DNA of 64,000 bases from Spirochaetia bacterium UBA5763 (GCA_002418835.1 DIEX01000034.1:158182-222181); one strand, 5' to 3'. Shown: positions 26,400-36,235, numbered from the stretch's first letter. Notes: generated by a model from the sequence alone, not told the origin. Numbers and translations are program-made.

Positions 26400-28694
26400 A
26401 TGTTTAAGAATATGAAATTAGGGATAAAGGTACTTACAGGATTTATAGTTTTAACAGTAATTGCCGGGGCCATAGGCGTTGTGGGTACAGTAAATATCAG
26501 GAAAATTCAGACTGCTGACGCAGAGCTTTTTGAAAAGATGACAGAACCGATTCATCAGATCGGCACAGTGGGTATGAGCTTCCACAGGATAAGGGTAAAC
26601 CTCAGGGATGCCATTGCTACTGATGATCAGGAGAAGATTTCAGGTTATATTAAGAGGGTTGCTGAACTTGATGAAACAGCCCATAAAAATCTGGATGAAT
26701 ATGAAAAGACCCTTTTTACGGATGCCGGAAGAAAACAGTACGCTGAACTAAAACAGGCTGTGGCTGATTACGGGAAAAATCAGGCGAGAATAATTGAGTT
26801 TTTAAAGCAGAACAATAAAAGTGAAGCCTCTACGCTTCTTTACGGTGAAGGGGGTGCAGCGGCTAGAGTGGTAATTGATCTCATCGATAAAACTGTGGAG
26901 CATAAAGCTGCACGGGCCAGGGAGACAGTTGAGGCTAATGCCGGACTTGCAAACGCAGCTGTATTTCTCATGTATACACTTATAGCAATAGCTCTTGCAT
27001 TCGCGGCATTTCTCACCTTTATTATTATACGGAATATTGCAGCCATTATTAAGGGGATGATGACAGAGGTTTCTGGTATAACCCAGGCATCGCTTGACGG
27101 TAAGCTGGACACGCGGGCAAATACAGAAAACATAAATTTTGAGTTCAGGTCTATTGGTGAGGGTATAAATAATATTCTCGATGCAGTCATCGGACCATTG
27201 AATGTTGCGGCTGAATATGTTGACCGCATTTCACACGGTGACATCCCCCCTAAAATCACTGACACCTATCATGGGGATTTTAACGAGATTAAAAATAACC
27301 TTAATCAGTGTATCGATGCCATAAGCGAACTGGTAAATGATGCCAATATGCTTGCAAAAGCGGCTGTAGAAGGTCGCCTTGATGCAAGGGCTGATGCAGG
27401 TAAACACCAGGGCGATTTTTCAGCTGTTATTAAAGGTGTCAATAATACACTTGATGCAGTTATCGGCCCTCTGAATGTTGCTGCGGAGTATGTTGACAGG
27501 ATAGCAAAAGGGGATGTACCGCCGAAAATTACTGACAACTACAGTGGTGATTTCAACGAGATTAAGAATAACATAAACATGCTCATTGATGCCATGAACA
27601 GAGTCACTGACGTTTCACAGGAGATTGCAGGTGGAAATCTGATGATCGAGGTTGAAGAGAGGTCTGCGCAGGATAAACTTATGCAGGCTATGAAGAAGAT
27701 GGTTAGTGATCTTACCTCAATTGCAGTCGACGTACAGACTGCAGCAAACCAGGTGGCCACAGGTAGCGGCGAGATGAGTGCCTCTGCTGAAGAGATGGCA
27801 CAGAGCGCCAATGAACAGTCAGCGAGCGTTGAACAGGTCTCCAGTTCGATGGAGGAGATGAACAGCTCTGTTATTCAGAACGCGGATAACGCGAAACAGA
27901 CAGCCTCTATTGCTGTAAAAGCATCGAAGGATGCACAGGAGGGGGGAACAGCTGTTGCAGAGACTGTCAGGGCCATGAGGAGCATAGCTGAGAAGATTGC
28001 AGTAATAGAAGATATAGCAGCACAGACAAATATGCTTGCCCTCAATGCCGCAATTGAAGCTGCACGGGCCGGTGAACATGGTAAAGGCTTTGCTGTTGTG
28101 GCAGGTGAAGTAAGAACACTCGCTGAACGGAGCGGTAATGCGGCCAAGGAGATTAACAACCTCTCAATGCAGAGCGTTGAAGTTGCAGAGAAGGCGGGTA
28201 AACTCATTGAGGATATAGTTCCGCAGATTCAGAAAACCGCTGAACTTGTGCAGGAGATCAATGCTTCAAGTTCAGAACAGGCCAACGGGATTACTCAGGT
28301 TACACAGGCAGTTGAACAGCTTGATAAGGGTATACAGCAGAGCGCTGCTGCAACTGAAGAGATGGCTTCAACTACGCAGGAACTTCTGGGCCAGGCGGAA
28401 CAGCTTCAGCGTGCGGCATCCTTCTTCAAGGTTAAAAGCACGGGAACATCGTTGGGGGGTAATGGCAACGGCAATGGAAGACATCTGAATAAGGGGAACT
28501 TTACTGCAGAGAAACATTCCGGAGCAGTACATTTTAAATCCGGTGACCATAAGCAGGGTAAAAAGATTGAAACAGCACATCAATTGCCTGATGTGGCAGC
28601 AATCAAAAAGAGTTTCGGTAATGACGACGTTATACCGGGTGCTGGTGGTGTTGATATCAAGCTGACCAGTGATGATGATTTTGAAAGATATTGA
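26400..28694 (+). CDS. Methyl-accepting chemotaxis protein with 4-helix-bundle sensor and tandem HAMP repeats
   Basis: A 764-residue receptor. An N-terminal membrane helix, a four-helix-bundle periplasmic region (about 30-185) and a second helix (about 190-215) precede a run of HAMP-like modules. Two modules are nearly identical: both contain DAVIGPLNVAAEYVDRI and later GDFNEIKNN. The signalling domain shows the hairpin tip IEDIAAQTNMLALNAAIEAA. The C-terminus DDFERY ends in an aromatic-x-x-aromatic pentapeptide (DFERY) typical of a CheR/CheB tether. ATG at 26400 is chosen because AAGGAGG lies 5 bases before it; GTG at 26385 is less likely. It is followed by cheR. Confidence 0.93.
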   Translation: MFKNMKLGIKVLTGFIVLTVIAGAIGVVGTVNIRKIQTADAELFEKMTEPIHQIGTVGMSFHRIRVNLRDAIATDDQEKISGYIKRVAELDETAHKNLDEYEKTLFTDAGRKQYAELKQAVADYGKNQARIIEFLKQNNKSEASTLLYGEGGAAARVVIDLIDKTVEHKAARARETVEANAGLANAAVFLMYTLIAIALAFAAFLTFIIIRNIAAIIKGMMTEVSGITQASLDGKLDTRANTENINFEFRSIGEGINNILDAVIGPLNVAAEYVDRISHGDIPPKITDTYHGDFNEIKNNLNQCIDAISELVNDANMLAKAAVEGRLDARADAGKHQGDFSAVIKGVNNTLDAVIGPLNVAAEYVDRIAKGDVPPKITDNYSGDFNEIKNNINMLIDAMNRVTDVSQEIAGGNLMIEVEERSAQDKLMQAMKKMVSDLTSIAVDVQTAANQVATGSGEMSASAEEMAQSANEQSASVEQVSSSMEEMNSSVIQNADNAKQTASIAVKASKDAQEGGTAVAETVRAMRSIAEKIAVIEDIAAQTNMLALNAAIEAARAGEHGKGFAVVAGEVRTLAERSGNAAKEINNLSMQSVEVAEKAGKLIEDIVPQIQKTAELVQEINASSSEQANGITQVTQAVEQLDKGIQQSAAATEEMASTTQELLGQAEQLQRAASFFKVKSTGTSLGGNGNGNGRHLNKGNFTAEKHSGAVHFKSGDHKQGKKIETAHQLPDVAAIKKSFGNDDVIPGAGGVDIKLTSDDDFERY

Positions 28695-28714
28695 GATTTA
28701 AAGGGAGTGGAGAC

Positions 28715-29587
28715 ATGATGACCGAGGTTAAACCTGAGGCAGTTTTCCTGAGCGGGGTAAAGACGATGACCGACAGGGAGTTCGATCTGTTCAGCAATAT
28801 GATCTATTCTGTAACCGGAATAAAAATGCCCCCGGTAAAAAAACTGATGCTCACCTCCCGTCTCAGCAAAAGGATGAAGGCCCTGGAAATAAAATCCTAC
28901 TCGGCATATTATGAATATATTTGCAGTCCTGAAGGGAGATCTGCCGAGTATCACAGAATGATTGATGTAGTCACAACCAATAAGACAGATTTTTTCAGGG
29001 AATCGGATCATTTTTCTATACTTGCTGACAGGGTCATACCTGAATTAACCGCAAGGGCAAAGTTCATGCAGGGTAATCCAATCAATATCTGGAGCGCCGG
29101 ATGTTCAACAGGTGAGGAGCCTTATACAATCGGCATGGTGGCTTCAGATTATTTCGTGGGGAACAGGTCTTCTGTCTCAATTCTTGCCACGGATATATCT
29201 ACACGTGTTCTTGAAACTGCTGTTAATGGGGTATATACAGAAAATGCCATTAAGCCTATACCGCTCCCCCTGAGAAAAAAATATATCCTGAGGGGGAAAG
29301 GGGACAAAGAAGGGCTGTTTCGTATCTCACCGGATATAAGGAAAATGATCACCTTCAGGAAACTGAACCTTATGGACAAAAGATTAATCCCCGGTGCGGA
29401 GATGGATATAGTTTTCTGCAGAAATGTAATTATATATTTCGACAGGCCGACACAGGCTGAGCTCTTTGATAAGTTTTATGAAATAATGGCTCCGGGCGGA
29501 TACCTTTTCATCGGGAGTTCTGAAACACTCCACGGAATAAGCGACAGGTTTATCCCCGCAGGACCGACAGTGTACAGGAAAAAATGA
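28715..29587 (+). CDS. cheR: Chemotaxis protein methyltransferase CheR
   Basis: A full-length CheR of about 290 residues. It has an N-terminal helical domain (TDREFDLFSNMIYSVTGI) and a SAM-dependent methyltransferase domain (WSAGCSTGEEPYTIG, LATDIS, IVFCRNVIIYFD, FIGSSETL). It methylates Glu residues on receptors, probably the MCP encoded just upstream. ATG at 28715 follows GGGAGTGGAG; the TTG at 28691 would overlap the mcp gene. It is the complete counterpart of the short CheR at 25088. Confidence 0.95.
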   Translation: MMTEVKPEAVFLSGVKTMTDREFDLFSNMIYSVTGIKMPPVKKLMLTSRLSKRMKALEIKSYSAYYEYICSPEGRSAEYHRMIDVVTTNKTDFFRESDHFSILADRVIPELTARAKFMQGNPINIWSAGCSTGEEPYTIGMVASDYFVGNRSSVSILATDISTRVLETAVNGVYTENAIKPIPLPLRKKYILRGKGDKEGLFRISPDIRKMITFRKLNLMDKRLIPGAEMDIVFCRNVIIYFDRPTQAELFDKFYEIMAPGGYLFIGSSETLHGISDRFIPAGPTVYRKK

Positions 29588-29611
29588 AGATAATATCATG
29601 AGAGAATTCTG

Positions 29612-30694
29612 ATGAACAGCGGAAAGAAAATAAAGGTACTTGTTGTGGATGATTCAGCTGTTGTGAGGCAGACTATGACAGACATACTCGAGTCTGATCC
29701 TTCAATTGAAGTGATAGATACTGCATCTGACCCCTTTATCGCCGTGGAAAAAATCAGAAAGGTAATACCTGATGTTATTACACTTGATGTGGAGATGCCC
29801 CGGATGGACGGAGTTACTTTTCTTCACAAGATAATGACTCAACATCCCATACCTGTTGTTATGTGCTCAAGCCTTACTGATGAGGGAGCAGATACAACGC
29901 TCAGGGCTCTGGAGTATGGAGCTGTTGACATCATCACCAAGCCGAAAATAGGCGTGCAGAGGTTTCTTGAAGAATCGCAGATACGTATATGTGATTCTGT
30001 AAAAGCTGCATCCCAGGCAAAACTTGCGCTTCTGCCTGCCTGTAAAAAACATCACAGACCTTCGGAGAAACTTACAGCAGATGTTATGCTCGCTCCACCC
30101 ACAGGGAAAGCCATGCTGCGCACAACAGAGAAGATAATAGCAGTGGGGGCTTCAACGGGCGGGACTGAGGCTTTGCGTATGTTTCTTGAGAGTATGCCGC
30201 AGGATGCGCCGGGAATTGCCATCGTCCAGCACATGCCTGAAAATTTCACAAAAGCATTTGCTAAAAGGCTTGATGGTATATGCAGCGTGAATGTGAAAGA
30301 GGCTGAAGATGGTGATACAATAATCAGGGGGCGCGCTTTAATTGCACCTGGTAATAAACACATGCTCATTAAAAGAAGCGGCGCCCGTTATTATGTTGAA
30401 GTAAAAGAAGGTCCGCTTGTTTCACGGCACCGCCCATCGGTGGATGTTTTATTCAGGTCGGCAGCTGAATACTCCGGCGCAAACACTGTGGGCGTAATTA
30501 TGACAGGCATGGGTGATGACGGTGCACGGGGCATGCTTGAGATGAAACAGGCCGGAGCTTATAATATCGCGCAGGATGAAAAAAGCTGCGTGGTTTTCGG
30601 TATGCCAAATGAGGCTATAAAACTCGGCGCTGTTGATGCTGTGCTTCCGCTTAATTCCATAGCAGGGAGTGTACTGAAGGAGTGTTCGAAATAA
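29612..30694 (+). CDS. cheB: Chemotaxis protein-glutamate methylesterase CheB
   Basis: A 360-residue CheB. The receiver has acidic pair VVDDS and phospho-acceptor Asp59 (LDVEMPRMDG). The methylesterase domain shows the catalytic triad segments GASTGGTEAL (Ser), IVQHMPENF (His) and MTGMGDDGA (Asp). It removes methyl groups from, and can deamidate, chemoreceptors once phosphorylated by CheA. It lies 24 bases after cheR in the operon. All active residues are intact. Confidence 0.96.
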   Translation: MNSGKKIKVLVVDDSAVVRQTMTDILESDPSIEVIDTASDPFIAVEKIRKVIPDVITLDVEMPRMDGVTFLHKIMTQHPIPVVMCSSLTDEGADTTLRALEYGAVDIITKPKIGVQRFLEESQIRICDSVKAASQAKLALLPACKKHHRPSEKLTADVMLAPPTGKAMLRTTEKIIAVGASTGGTEALRMFLESMPQDAPGIAIVQHMPENFTKAFAKRLDGICSVNVKEAEDGDTIIRGRALIAPGNKHMLIKRSGARYYVEVKEGPLVSRHRPSVDVLFRSAAEYSGANTVGVIMTGMGDDGARGMLEMKQAGAYNIAQDEKSCVVFGMPNEAIKLGAVDAVLPLNSIAGSVLKECSK

Positions 30695-30712
30695 TACCAG
30701 AGGGAGATTCAT

Positions 30713-31255
30713 ATGGAAGATATTTCAGGCAGCATAAACACGGGCAGTGAAATTGATTTTGCCTACGGAATGGGTGGAGAAGGTGAAACAGACAGAAAAG
30801 ATAATGTTAAACTCTATTTTACGTTTAACATAAGGAACGACCTTTTCGGTATCTCTGTAAACCTGATACGCGAAGTGCTTAAGTTCTCAAAAGTTTACAG
30901 GATACCCCGTGTTCCGGATTATATAAAGGGAGTGATAAACCTTCGCGGTGAAGTGGTTCCTGTAATAGATCTCTCGGGGAGGTTCTATGGTATTGAAAGT
31001 GTTATAAGTGAAAGCAGTTCTATTATAATTGTCGAGGTTTCTGATCATGATGAAAGGATACCTGTGGGAGTTATGATAGATTCAGTCAGGGCTGTAACTG
31101 AACTGACAGATGATAATATAGAATCAGTGCCTGAGATCGGGAACAGGATCAGGCCGGATTACATCGATGGAATAGGTAAGGTTGACGGGGCCTTCGCTAT
31201 CCTTCTGAAGATAGAAAATGTTCTGAAGATAGAGGAACTGTCGGACTTTAATTAG
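30713..31255 (+). CDS. cheW: CheW adaptor protein
   Basis: A 180-residue CheW with a roughly 30-residue acidic N-terminal extension before the fold (LYFTFNIRNDLFGIS, VYRIPRVPDYIKGVINLRGE, MIDSVRAV). It is preceded by AGAGGGAG and lies 18 bases after cheB. It presumably couples the operon's MCP to CheA. It differs enough from the first CheW gene that the two may serve different contacts in the array. Confidence 0.94.
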   Translation: MEDISGSINTGSEIDFAYGMGGEGETDRKDNVKLYFTFNIRNDLFGISVNLIREVLKFSKVYRIPRVPDYIKGVINLRGEVVPVIDLSGRFYGIESVISESSSIIIVEVSDHDERIPVGVMIDSVRAVTELTDDNIESVPEIGNRIRPDYIDGIGKVDGAFAILLKIENVLKIEELSDFN

Positions 31256-31281
31256 AAATTAATTTTTACGGGAGGATTGAT

Positions 31282-31650
31282 ATGGCAAAAAAAGTTATGG
31301 TGGTTGATGATTCAAACGCGATCAGGCAGTCACTTGTTTTTACGCTGAAGAGCGCGGGTTATGATGCCATTGAAGCATCAAACGGAGCCGTGGCGCTTGA
31401 TCTTATGAAGAAACACTCTGTGGGTCTTTTTATCTCTGATGTTAATATGCCGGAGATGGACGGGTTAACTCTTCTGAAGAAGATTAAAGAGGATTCATCC
31501 TATAAGCATACACCTGTTATTATGCTGACAACTGAATCTTCAGGTGACATTATAGAATCCGCAAAAAAAATCGGCGCTAAAGCATGGATGATTAAACCTT
31601 TCCAGCCGGATCAGCTGCTTGATGCTGTAAAAAAACTTTTTGTTAACTGA
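31282..31650 (+). CDS. cheY: CheY-like response regulator
   Basis: A 122-residue receiver with VVDDS, phospho-acceptor Asp in LFISDVNMPEMDG, Thr in MLTTES and Lys in MIKPFQP, matching CheY. A GGGAGGA ribosome binding site precedes it. It sits between cheW and the STAS gene upstream of cheA, so CheA is the likely phosphodonor. Whether it controls flagella, pili or another output cannot be seen from the window, which has no motility genes. Confidence 0.93.
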   Translation: MAKKVMVVDDSNAIRQSLVFTLKSAGYDAIEASNGAVALDLMKKHSVGLFISDVNMPEMDGLTLLKKIKEDSSYKHTPVIMLTTESSGDIIESAKKIGAKAWMIKPFQPDQLLDAVKKLFVN

Positions 31651-31673
31651 TTATTCCGGTAAAGGAGGTATTG

Positions 31674-31967
31674 ATGAAGCTCAGAATAATGAAGAAAAAA
31701 GGTGAGGATGATACAATCATACTGACAATGATCGGGGAGCTTACAATATACACAGTCGCTAAACTTAAAACTGTTCTGCTGAACGAACTGAAAGCTTTTT
31801 CAGGAATTGTTTTAAACCTCTCCGGAATTGATGAAGCTGATACAGCAGGTTTTCAACTCCTTCTTTTTCTAAGGAGAGAGGCGCAGTCAGCGGGTAAAAC
31901 AGTTGTTATTGATGAAACCAGCGCCAGGGTGAAATCGATATTCTCCCTGTATAATGAACTAATATAA
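31674..31967 (+). CDS. STAS-domain protein of the chemosensory operon
   Basis: A 97-residue STAS (anti-sigma factor antagonist fold) protein. The usual phosphorylation motif D-S-S-G reads D-T-A-G (EADTAGFQLL), as in many chemotaxis-linked STAS proteins, so the classic Ser is absent. ATG at 31674 follows AAAGGAGG; the in-frame TTG one codon earlier is less likely. It is placed between cheY and cheA. It likely binds a partner in the CheA pathway rather than acting in sigma-factor control. Confidence 0.85.
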   Translation: MKLRIMKKKGEDDTIILTMIGELTIYTVAKLKTVLLNELKAFSGIVLNLSGIDEADTAGFQLLLFLRREAQSAGKTVVIDETSARVKSIFSLYNELI

Positions 31968-31980
31968 ACAGGAGCACACT

Positions 31981-34149
31981 ATGTCCCTGAATAAAAGCGA
32001 AAAGAATTTTAAGAAAGAATATTTCACTGAAAACAGGGAACTCCTTGATGCTATGGAGATGTCTCTTCTGGCCCTTGAGAAGGATGGTTCTGACAGCGAT
32101 TCCATTAATTCAATATTCCGCAGCGTGCATACGATCAAGGGAAATTCAGGAATGTTCGGTTATGATAAAATCGGTGAATTTACGCATCTCCTGGAAAACC
32201 TCCTTGTGTGCGTAAGAAACGGCAAAGTTGAGTTAAGTGATGATATGACAGCTCTTCTCCTCGAATGCCACGACTTCATGATGAACCTGATTGATTATTT
32301 TGAAGATGACTGTAATACATATCTTGATCCGGAGAATACAAAGATTTTTGAAACTCTTGCGGAAAAAATTAATGAATACCTTGAACATCCTGCATGCGAA
32401 GCGGCGATAGCCTCTTCATCTCTGTCTGAAGTAACGTCATGCTGTGATGATGAGATGACGGTCTGCAACGACTGCTGGCATATATCGCTCCGTTTCGGAG
32501 AGAGTGTTTTTCAGAATGGCCTTGATCCTTATTCTTTCATCAGGTATCTTACAGAGAAAGGTGAAATTCAGCATATAAGAACAGTATCAGACAGAATTCC
32601 GGAGGGAGAGTATATGAATCCGGAACTATGTTATCTGGGTTTTGAAATAGATTTCAGAAGTGCTGTGACAAAAAGCGATATAGAAAATATTTTTGAATTT
32701 GTTAAGGAGGACTGTGAGATAAGAATCCTCCCCCCGAGGACAGGTATCTCTGATTATGTAAGGCTCATTGAAACACTTCCGGAAAAACCTATGCGCATAG
32801 GCGAAATGTTAAGGGAGATCGGATCACTTACCTCCTCGGAACTTGAGAGAGCTCTCCAGCTTCAGAATATACAGGGTAAAATATCACTGGATGAAACAGA
32901 GAAGGACTTTGTGGGTAAAATACTTGTGGATGAAAAAATGATCCAGAAGCCTGTGCTTGAAGCTGCACTTGAAAAGCAGCAGTCTGTGAGGAGGAGAGAG
33001 GAGAGTGACAGGAGGACTATCCGCGTGGAGGCTGAGAAACTCGACAGGCTTATTAACCTTATCGGTGAACTGGTAATAACAGGGTCTAACGTGAAACAGA
33101 TTTCAGAGTCTGAAGAGAAAACCGGCCTTGTAAAAGCTGTGAATGATATGTCAAAACTTATAGAAGAGATTCGTGGAAGCTCAATGGGGATCAGGATGGT
33201 TCAGATCGGTGAAACATTCAGCAGGTTTGAACGTGTTGTAAGAGATCTGAGCAGGGAGAGAGGGAAGAAAATTAATTTTGTCGTAATGGGGGGCGAAACA
33301 GAGCTTGATAAGACACTTATTGATAAACTTGCCGACCCGCTTATACATCTTATCAGGAACTCGGTTGATCATGGAATCGGCACTCCTGAAGAAAGGGTAA
33401 AGGCAGGTAAGCCGGCTGTTGGTACATTGACACTTAATGCCTTTCATGAAACAGGGAGTATAGTTATTGAAGTTAAGGATGACGGCTCCGGCCTTAACAG
33501 GGATAAAATTCTTGAAAAGGCAATTGAGCAGGGACTTGCCAGAGCGGATCAGGTTTACCAGGATTTCGAGATACAGCAGTTAATATTTCAGCCCGGCTTT
33601 TCAACTGCTGCTGAGGTTACAAACATATCGGGGCGCGGCGTGGGTATGGATGTTGTTAAAAAGAATATTGAATCACTGCGCGGAAATGTTATGATCGAAA
33701 GTGAACCGGGGGAAGGGACAACAATGAGGATACATCTCCCTCTGACACTTGCGATAATTGACGGCTTTATGGTGAGGATAGCGGGTTCTCATTATGTTCT
33801 TCCGCTGGACATGGTCACGGAATGCACAGAGGTGCACAGAGATGATCTCGATCTCAGGGAGGGGGGGAATTATATTAACCTCCGGGGGGATGTGCTCCCG
33901 TTTATGAAGATGCGTGATTTCTTCATGGAGAAAGGTGAGGAGCCTGTAAAACACAAGGTAGTTGTTGTTGAACATGCCAGGAGAAAGGTGGGACTTATTG
34001 TTGATGAACTTGTGGGTGAATTTCAGACAGTGATAAAACCCCTGGGGAAAATATTCAACAGGCTGCAGTGGATAAGCGGGTCAACGATTCTCGGCACAGG
34101 TGAAGTGGCATACATACTTGATATACCAAGACTTATCCAGGCGGAATAA
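31981..34149 (+). CDS. cheA: Chemotaxis histidine kinase CheA
   Basis: A 722-residue CheA. An HPt domain with phospho-acceptor His50 (SVHTIKGNSG) is followed by a P2-like region (about 155-265, with FQNGLDPYSFIRYL), then a segment at about 270-340 (MLREIGSLTSSELERAL, then ILVDEKMIQKPVLEAALEKQ) resembling the MshEN/GspE N-terminal fold. Dimerisation domain (EAEKLDRLINLIGELV), ATPase (LIRNSVDHGI, DDGSGLN, GVGMDVV) and C-terminal CheW-like domain (about 590-720) complete it. It is the only cheA in the window and probably serves both MCP sets. AGGAG precedes the ATG. Confidence 0.96.
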   Translation: MSLNKSEKNFKKEYFTENRELLDAMEMSLLALEKDGSDSDSINSIFRSVHTIKGNSGMFGYDKIGEFTHLLENLLVCVRNGKVELSDDMTALLLECHDFMMNLIDYFEDDCNTYLDPENTKIFETLAEKINEYLEHPACEAAIASSSLSEVTSCCDDEMTVCNDCWHISLRFGESVFQNGLDPYSFIRYLTEKGEIQHIRTVSDRIPEGEYMNPELCYLGFEIDFRSAVTKSDIENIFEFVKEDCEIRILPPRTGISDYVRLIETLPEKPMRIGEMLREIGSLTSSELERALQLQNIQGKISLDETEKDFVGKILVDEKMIQKPVLEAALEKQQSVRRREESDRRTIRVEAEKLDRLINLIGELVITGSNVKQISESEEKTGLVKAVNDMSKLIEEIRGSSMGIRMVQIGETFSRFERVVRDLSRERGKKINFVVMGGETELDKTLIDKLADPLIHLIRNSVDHGIGTPEERVKAGKPAVGTLTLNAFHETGSIVIEVKDDGSGLNRDKILEKAIEQGLARADQVYQDFEIQQLIFQPGFSTAAEVTNISGRGVGMDVVKKNIESLRGNVMIESEPGEGTTMRIHLPLTLAIIDGFMVRIAGSHYVLPLDMVTECTEVHRDDLDLREGGNYINLRGDVLPFMKMRDFFMEKGEEPVKHKVVVVEHARRKVGLIVDELVGEFQTVIKPLGKIFNRLQWISGSTILGTGEVAYILDIPRLIQAE

Positions 34150-34178
34150 AGTTTATAACTTTTTAAATGGCGGCAATT

Positions 34179-36167
34179 ATGAAGAGTGGTTCTTCAGGGA
34201 AGATTCTCCTCGTTGAGGACGAAGCTCTTATCTCAATGACAGAGACTCTTTTCCTTAAGTCGAAAGGTTATACGGTAATACCTGCCTCAACCGGGGACAA
34301 GGCCCTGAAATATATTCGTGAACAGGATGATATTGATCTTGTCCTTATGGATATAGAGTTAGGAAAGGGGATCTCCGGCGCTGAAACTGCTGAAAAGATT
34401 CTTTCCATAAAAGATCTCCCAATAGTGTTCCTCACATCATATAATGAACAGGGAATAGTCGAACAGGTGAACAGCATCACCCGGTATGGCTATGTGGCAA
34501 AAAATGCCGGTGATTATATACTCCTTTCTACAATAGAAATGGCCCTTGAACTCTTTGATGCCAATAAGAGAATGAAAGAGAGTGAAGAGAAATTCAGAAC
34601 CCTTACGGAAGTATCACCTGGCGCAATAATGATACACCAGGATGATTTCTGGGTATACAGCAATCCTGCGGGTGAAGCGATTTCCGGATTCAGTTGTGAT
34701 GAACTGTATAGAATGCGTTTCTGGGAATTTGTGGCGCCGGAATTTCAGGATCTTGTGCGCGGCAGGGGAGCCGACAACGGCTTTACTGATTTATATGAAT
34801 TCAGGATAATCCCTAAAGCAGGCGGTGAGAAGTGGGTTGCTCTCAAAGGGAGGAAACTGGAATACCGTGGGAAGCCGGCCCGCATGATTACTGTTATGGA
34901 TATCACTGACAGAAAACTTGCGGAATTTGAACTCCAGAAGAACCAGAACAGGCTGGAGAGTGCACTTAAGCGCGCTGAGGAGCTTGCATACAGGGCGGAA
35001 GCTGCAAATGTTGCAAAAAGTCGTTTCCTGGCAAACATGAGCCATGAAATCAGAACACCGATGAATGGTGTTATCGGTATGCTGGATCTTCTCCTTAAAA
35101 CAGAACTGAGTGAAGAACAGAGAGGTTTTATAGATATAGCGAGAAAGAGCGGGGATTCACTTTTGAATATCATTAATGATATTCTGGATATATCAAAGAT
35201 TGAGGCAAAGCATTATACTCTTAACAAGGTTTCGTTTGATCTTGAAGCTGTTATAAGAAATGTTGTTTATCTGCTGAATCCCAGGGCTGATGATAAGAAA
35301 ATCAGTCTTAAGTATATGATAGAGAAAAATGTACCGCTACAGTTAAAAGGTGATCCTGACAGGCTAAAGCAGGTGATACTGAATCTCGTTGATAACGGCA
35401 TAAAGTTTACCGGCTCGGGTGAGGTTCTTATCAGGGTCTCTCTAAAGATCCAGTACGATGAGAGCATCTCTCTTCTGTTCTCGGTAACTGATACCGGAAT
35501 GGGTATACCAGCCGGACAGGCTGGTGAAATTTTTTCACCTTTTACACAGGTTGATGAGGGGTTTAACAGGGGATATGGCGGTACAGGATTGGGCCTTACT
35601 ATCTGTAGAAAGATTGTCTATATGATGGGTGGAGATATAAGCTTTGAAAGCAATTACGGGAAGGGATCAACTTTCTGGTTTACCGCATTGTTCGGCATTG
35701 AATCTGCCAGGCATATTGCGGATAAGGAGAGCAGGGCTTTTGTCCTGAATAAAAAAACAACAGGTGAGATACTGAAGTTCCTCGTTGTTGAAGACAACAG
35801 AATAAACCGTGTTGTCACAGGGGCAATGCTGAAAAAACTGGGGCATACTTATGATGAAACAGAAAACGGATACGGATGCATTGAAAAGCTGAAAAATAAT
35901 GATTATGATATGATCCTCATGGACTGCCAGATGCCTGAACTTGACGGTTTTGAAACAACACGAATAATAAGGAGCGGAAATTTCGGAATAACTAATCCTG
36001 ATGTTATAATAGTGGCGCTCACCGCACACGCAATGGACGGCGACAGAGAGAGATGTATTGATGCAGGTATGAATGATTATATGTCCAAGCCGGTGAAATC
36101 AGCGGATATAAGCAGTGTTGTGGAGAAGTGGCTCAGCAGAAAAGAGAACACTTCTGCTGTCTGCTGA
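34179..36167 (+). CDS. Hybrid histidine kinase: receiver-PAS-HisKA-HATPase-receiver
   Basis: About 660 residues, soluble. An N-terminal receiver (LVEDEA, LVLMDIELGKG, VAKNAG) and one PAS (about 130-250) precede a coiled coil, HisKA (MSHEIRTPMNGVIGM), HATPase (DNGIKFTG, GTGLGLTI) and a C-terminal receiver (VVEDNRINR, LMDCQMPELDG, MSKPV). Having receivers at both ends suggests input from one kinase and internal phosphorelay to an HPt protein, possibly CheA's. It begins about 30 bases after cheA, so it may be the last gene of the chemosensory operon. ATG at 34167 is an alternative start; neither has a strong ribosome binding site. Confidence 0.9.
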   Translation: MKSGSSGKILLVEDEALISMTETLFLKSKGYTVIPASTGDKALKYIREQDDIDLVLMDIELGKGISGAETAEKILSIKDLPIVFLTSYNEQGIVEQVNSITRYGYVAKNAGDYILLSTIEMALELFDANKRMKESEEKFRTLTEVSPGAIMIHQDDFWVYSNPAGEAISGFSCDELYRMRFWEFVAPEFQDLVRGRGADNGFTDLYEFRIIPKAGGEKWVALKGRKLEYRGKPARMITVMDITDRKLAEFELQKNQNRLESALKRAEELAYRAEAANVAKSRFLANMSHEIRTPMNGVIGMLDLLLKTELSEEQRGFIDIARKSGDSLLNIINDILDISKIEAKHYTLNKVSFDLEAVIRNVVYLLNPRADDKKISLKYMIEKNVPLQLKGDPDRLKQVILNLVDNGIKFTGSGEVLIRVSLKIQYDESISLLFSVTDTGMGIPAGQAGEIFSPFTQVDEGFNRGYGGTGLGLTICRKIVYMMGGDISFESNYGKGSTFWFTALFGIESARHIADKESRAFVLNKKTTGEILKFLVVEDNRINRVVTGAMLKKLGHTYDETENGYGCIEKLKNNDYDMILMDCQMPELDGFETTRIIRSGNFGITNPDVIIVALTAHAMDGDRERCIDAGMNDYMSKPVKSADISSVVEKWLSRKENTSAVC

Positions 36168-36235
36168 GTAGAAAAATGTAGAAACATCCCGGTTTTTTTA
36201 TTATATTAATCTCAGATAATTAATGATTAGTGCAC

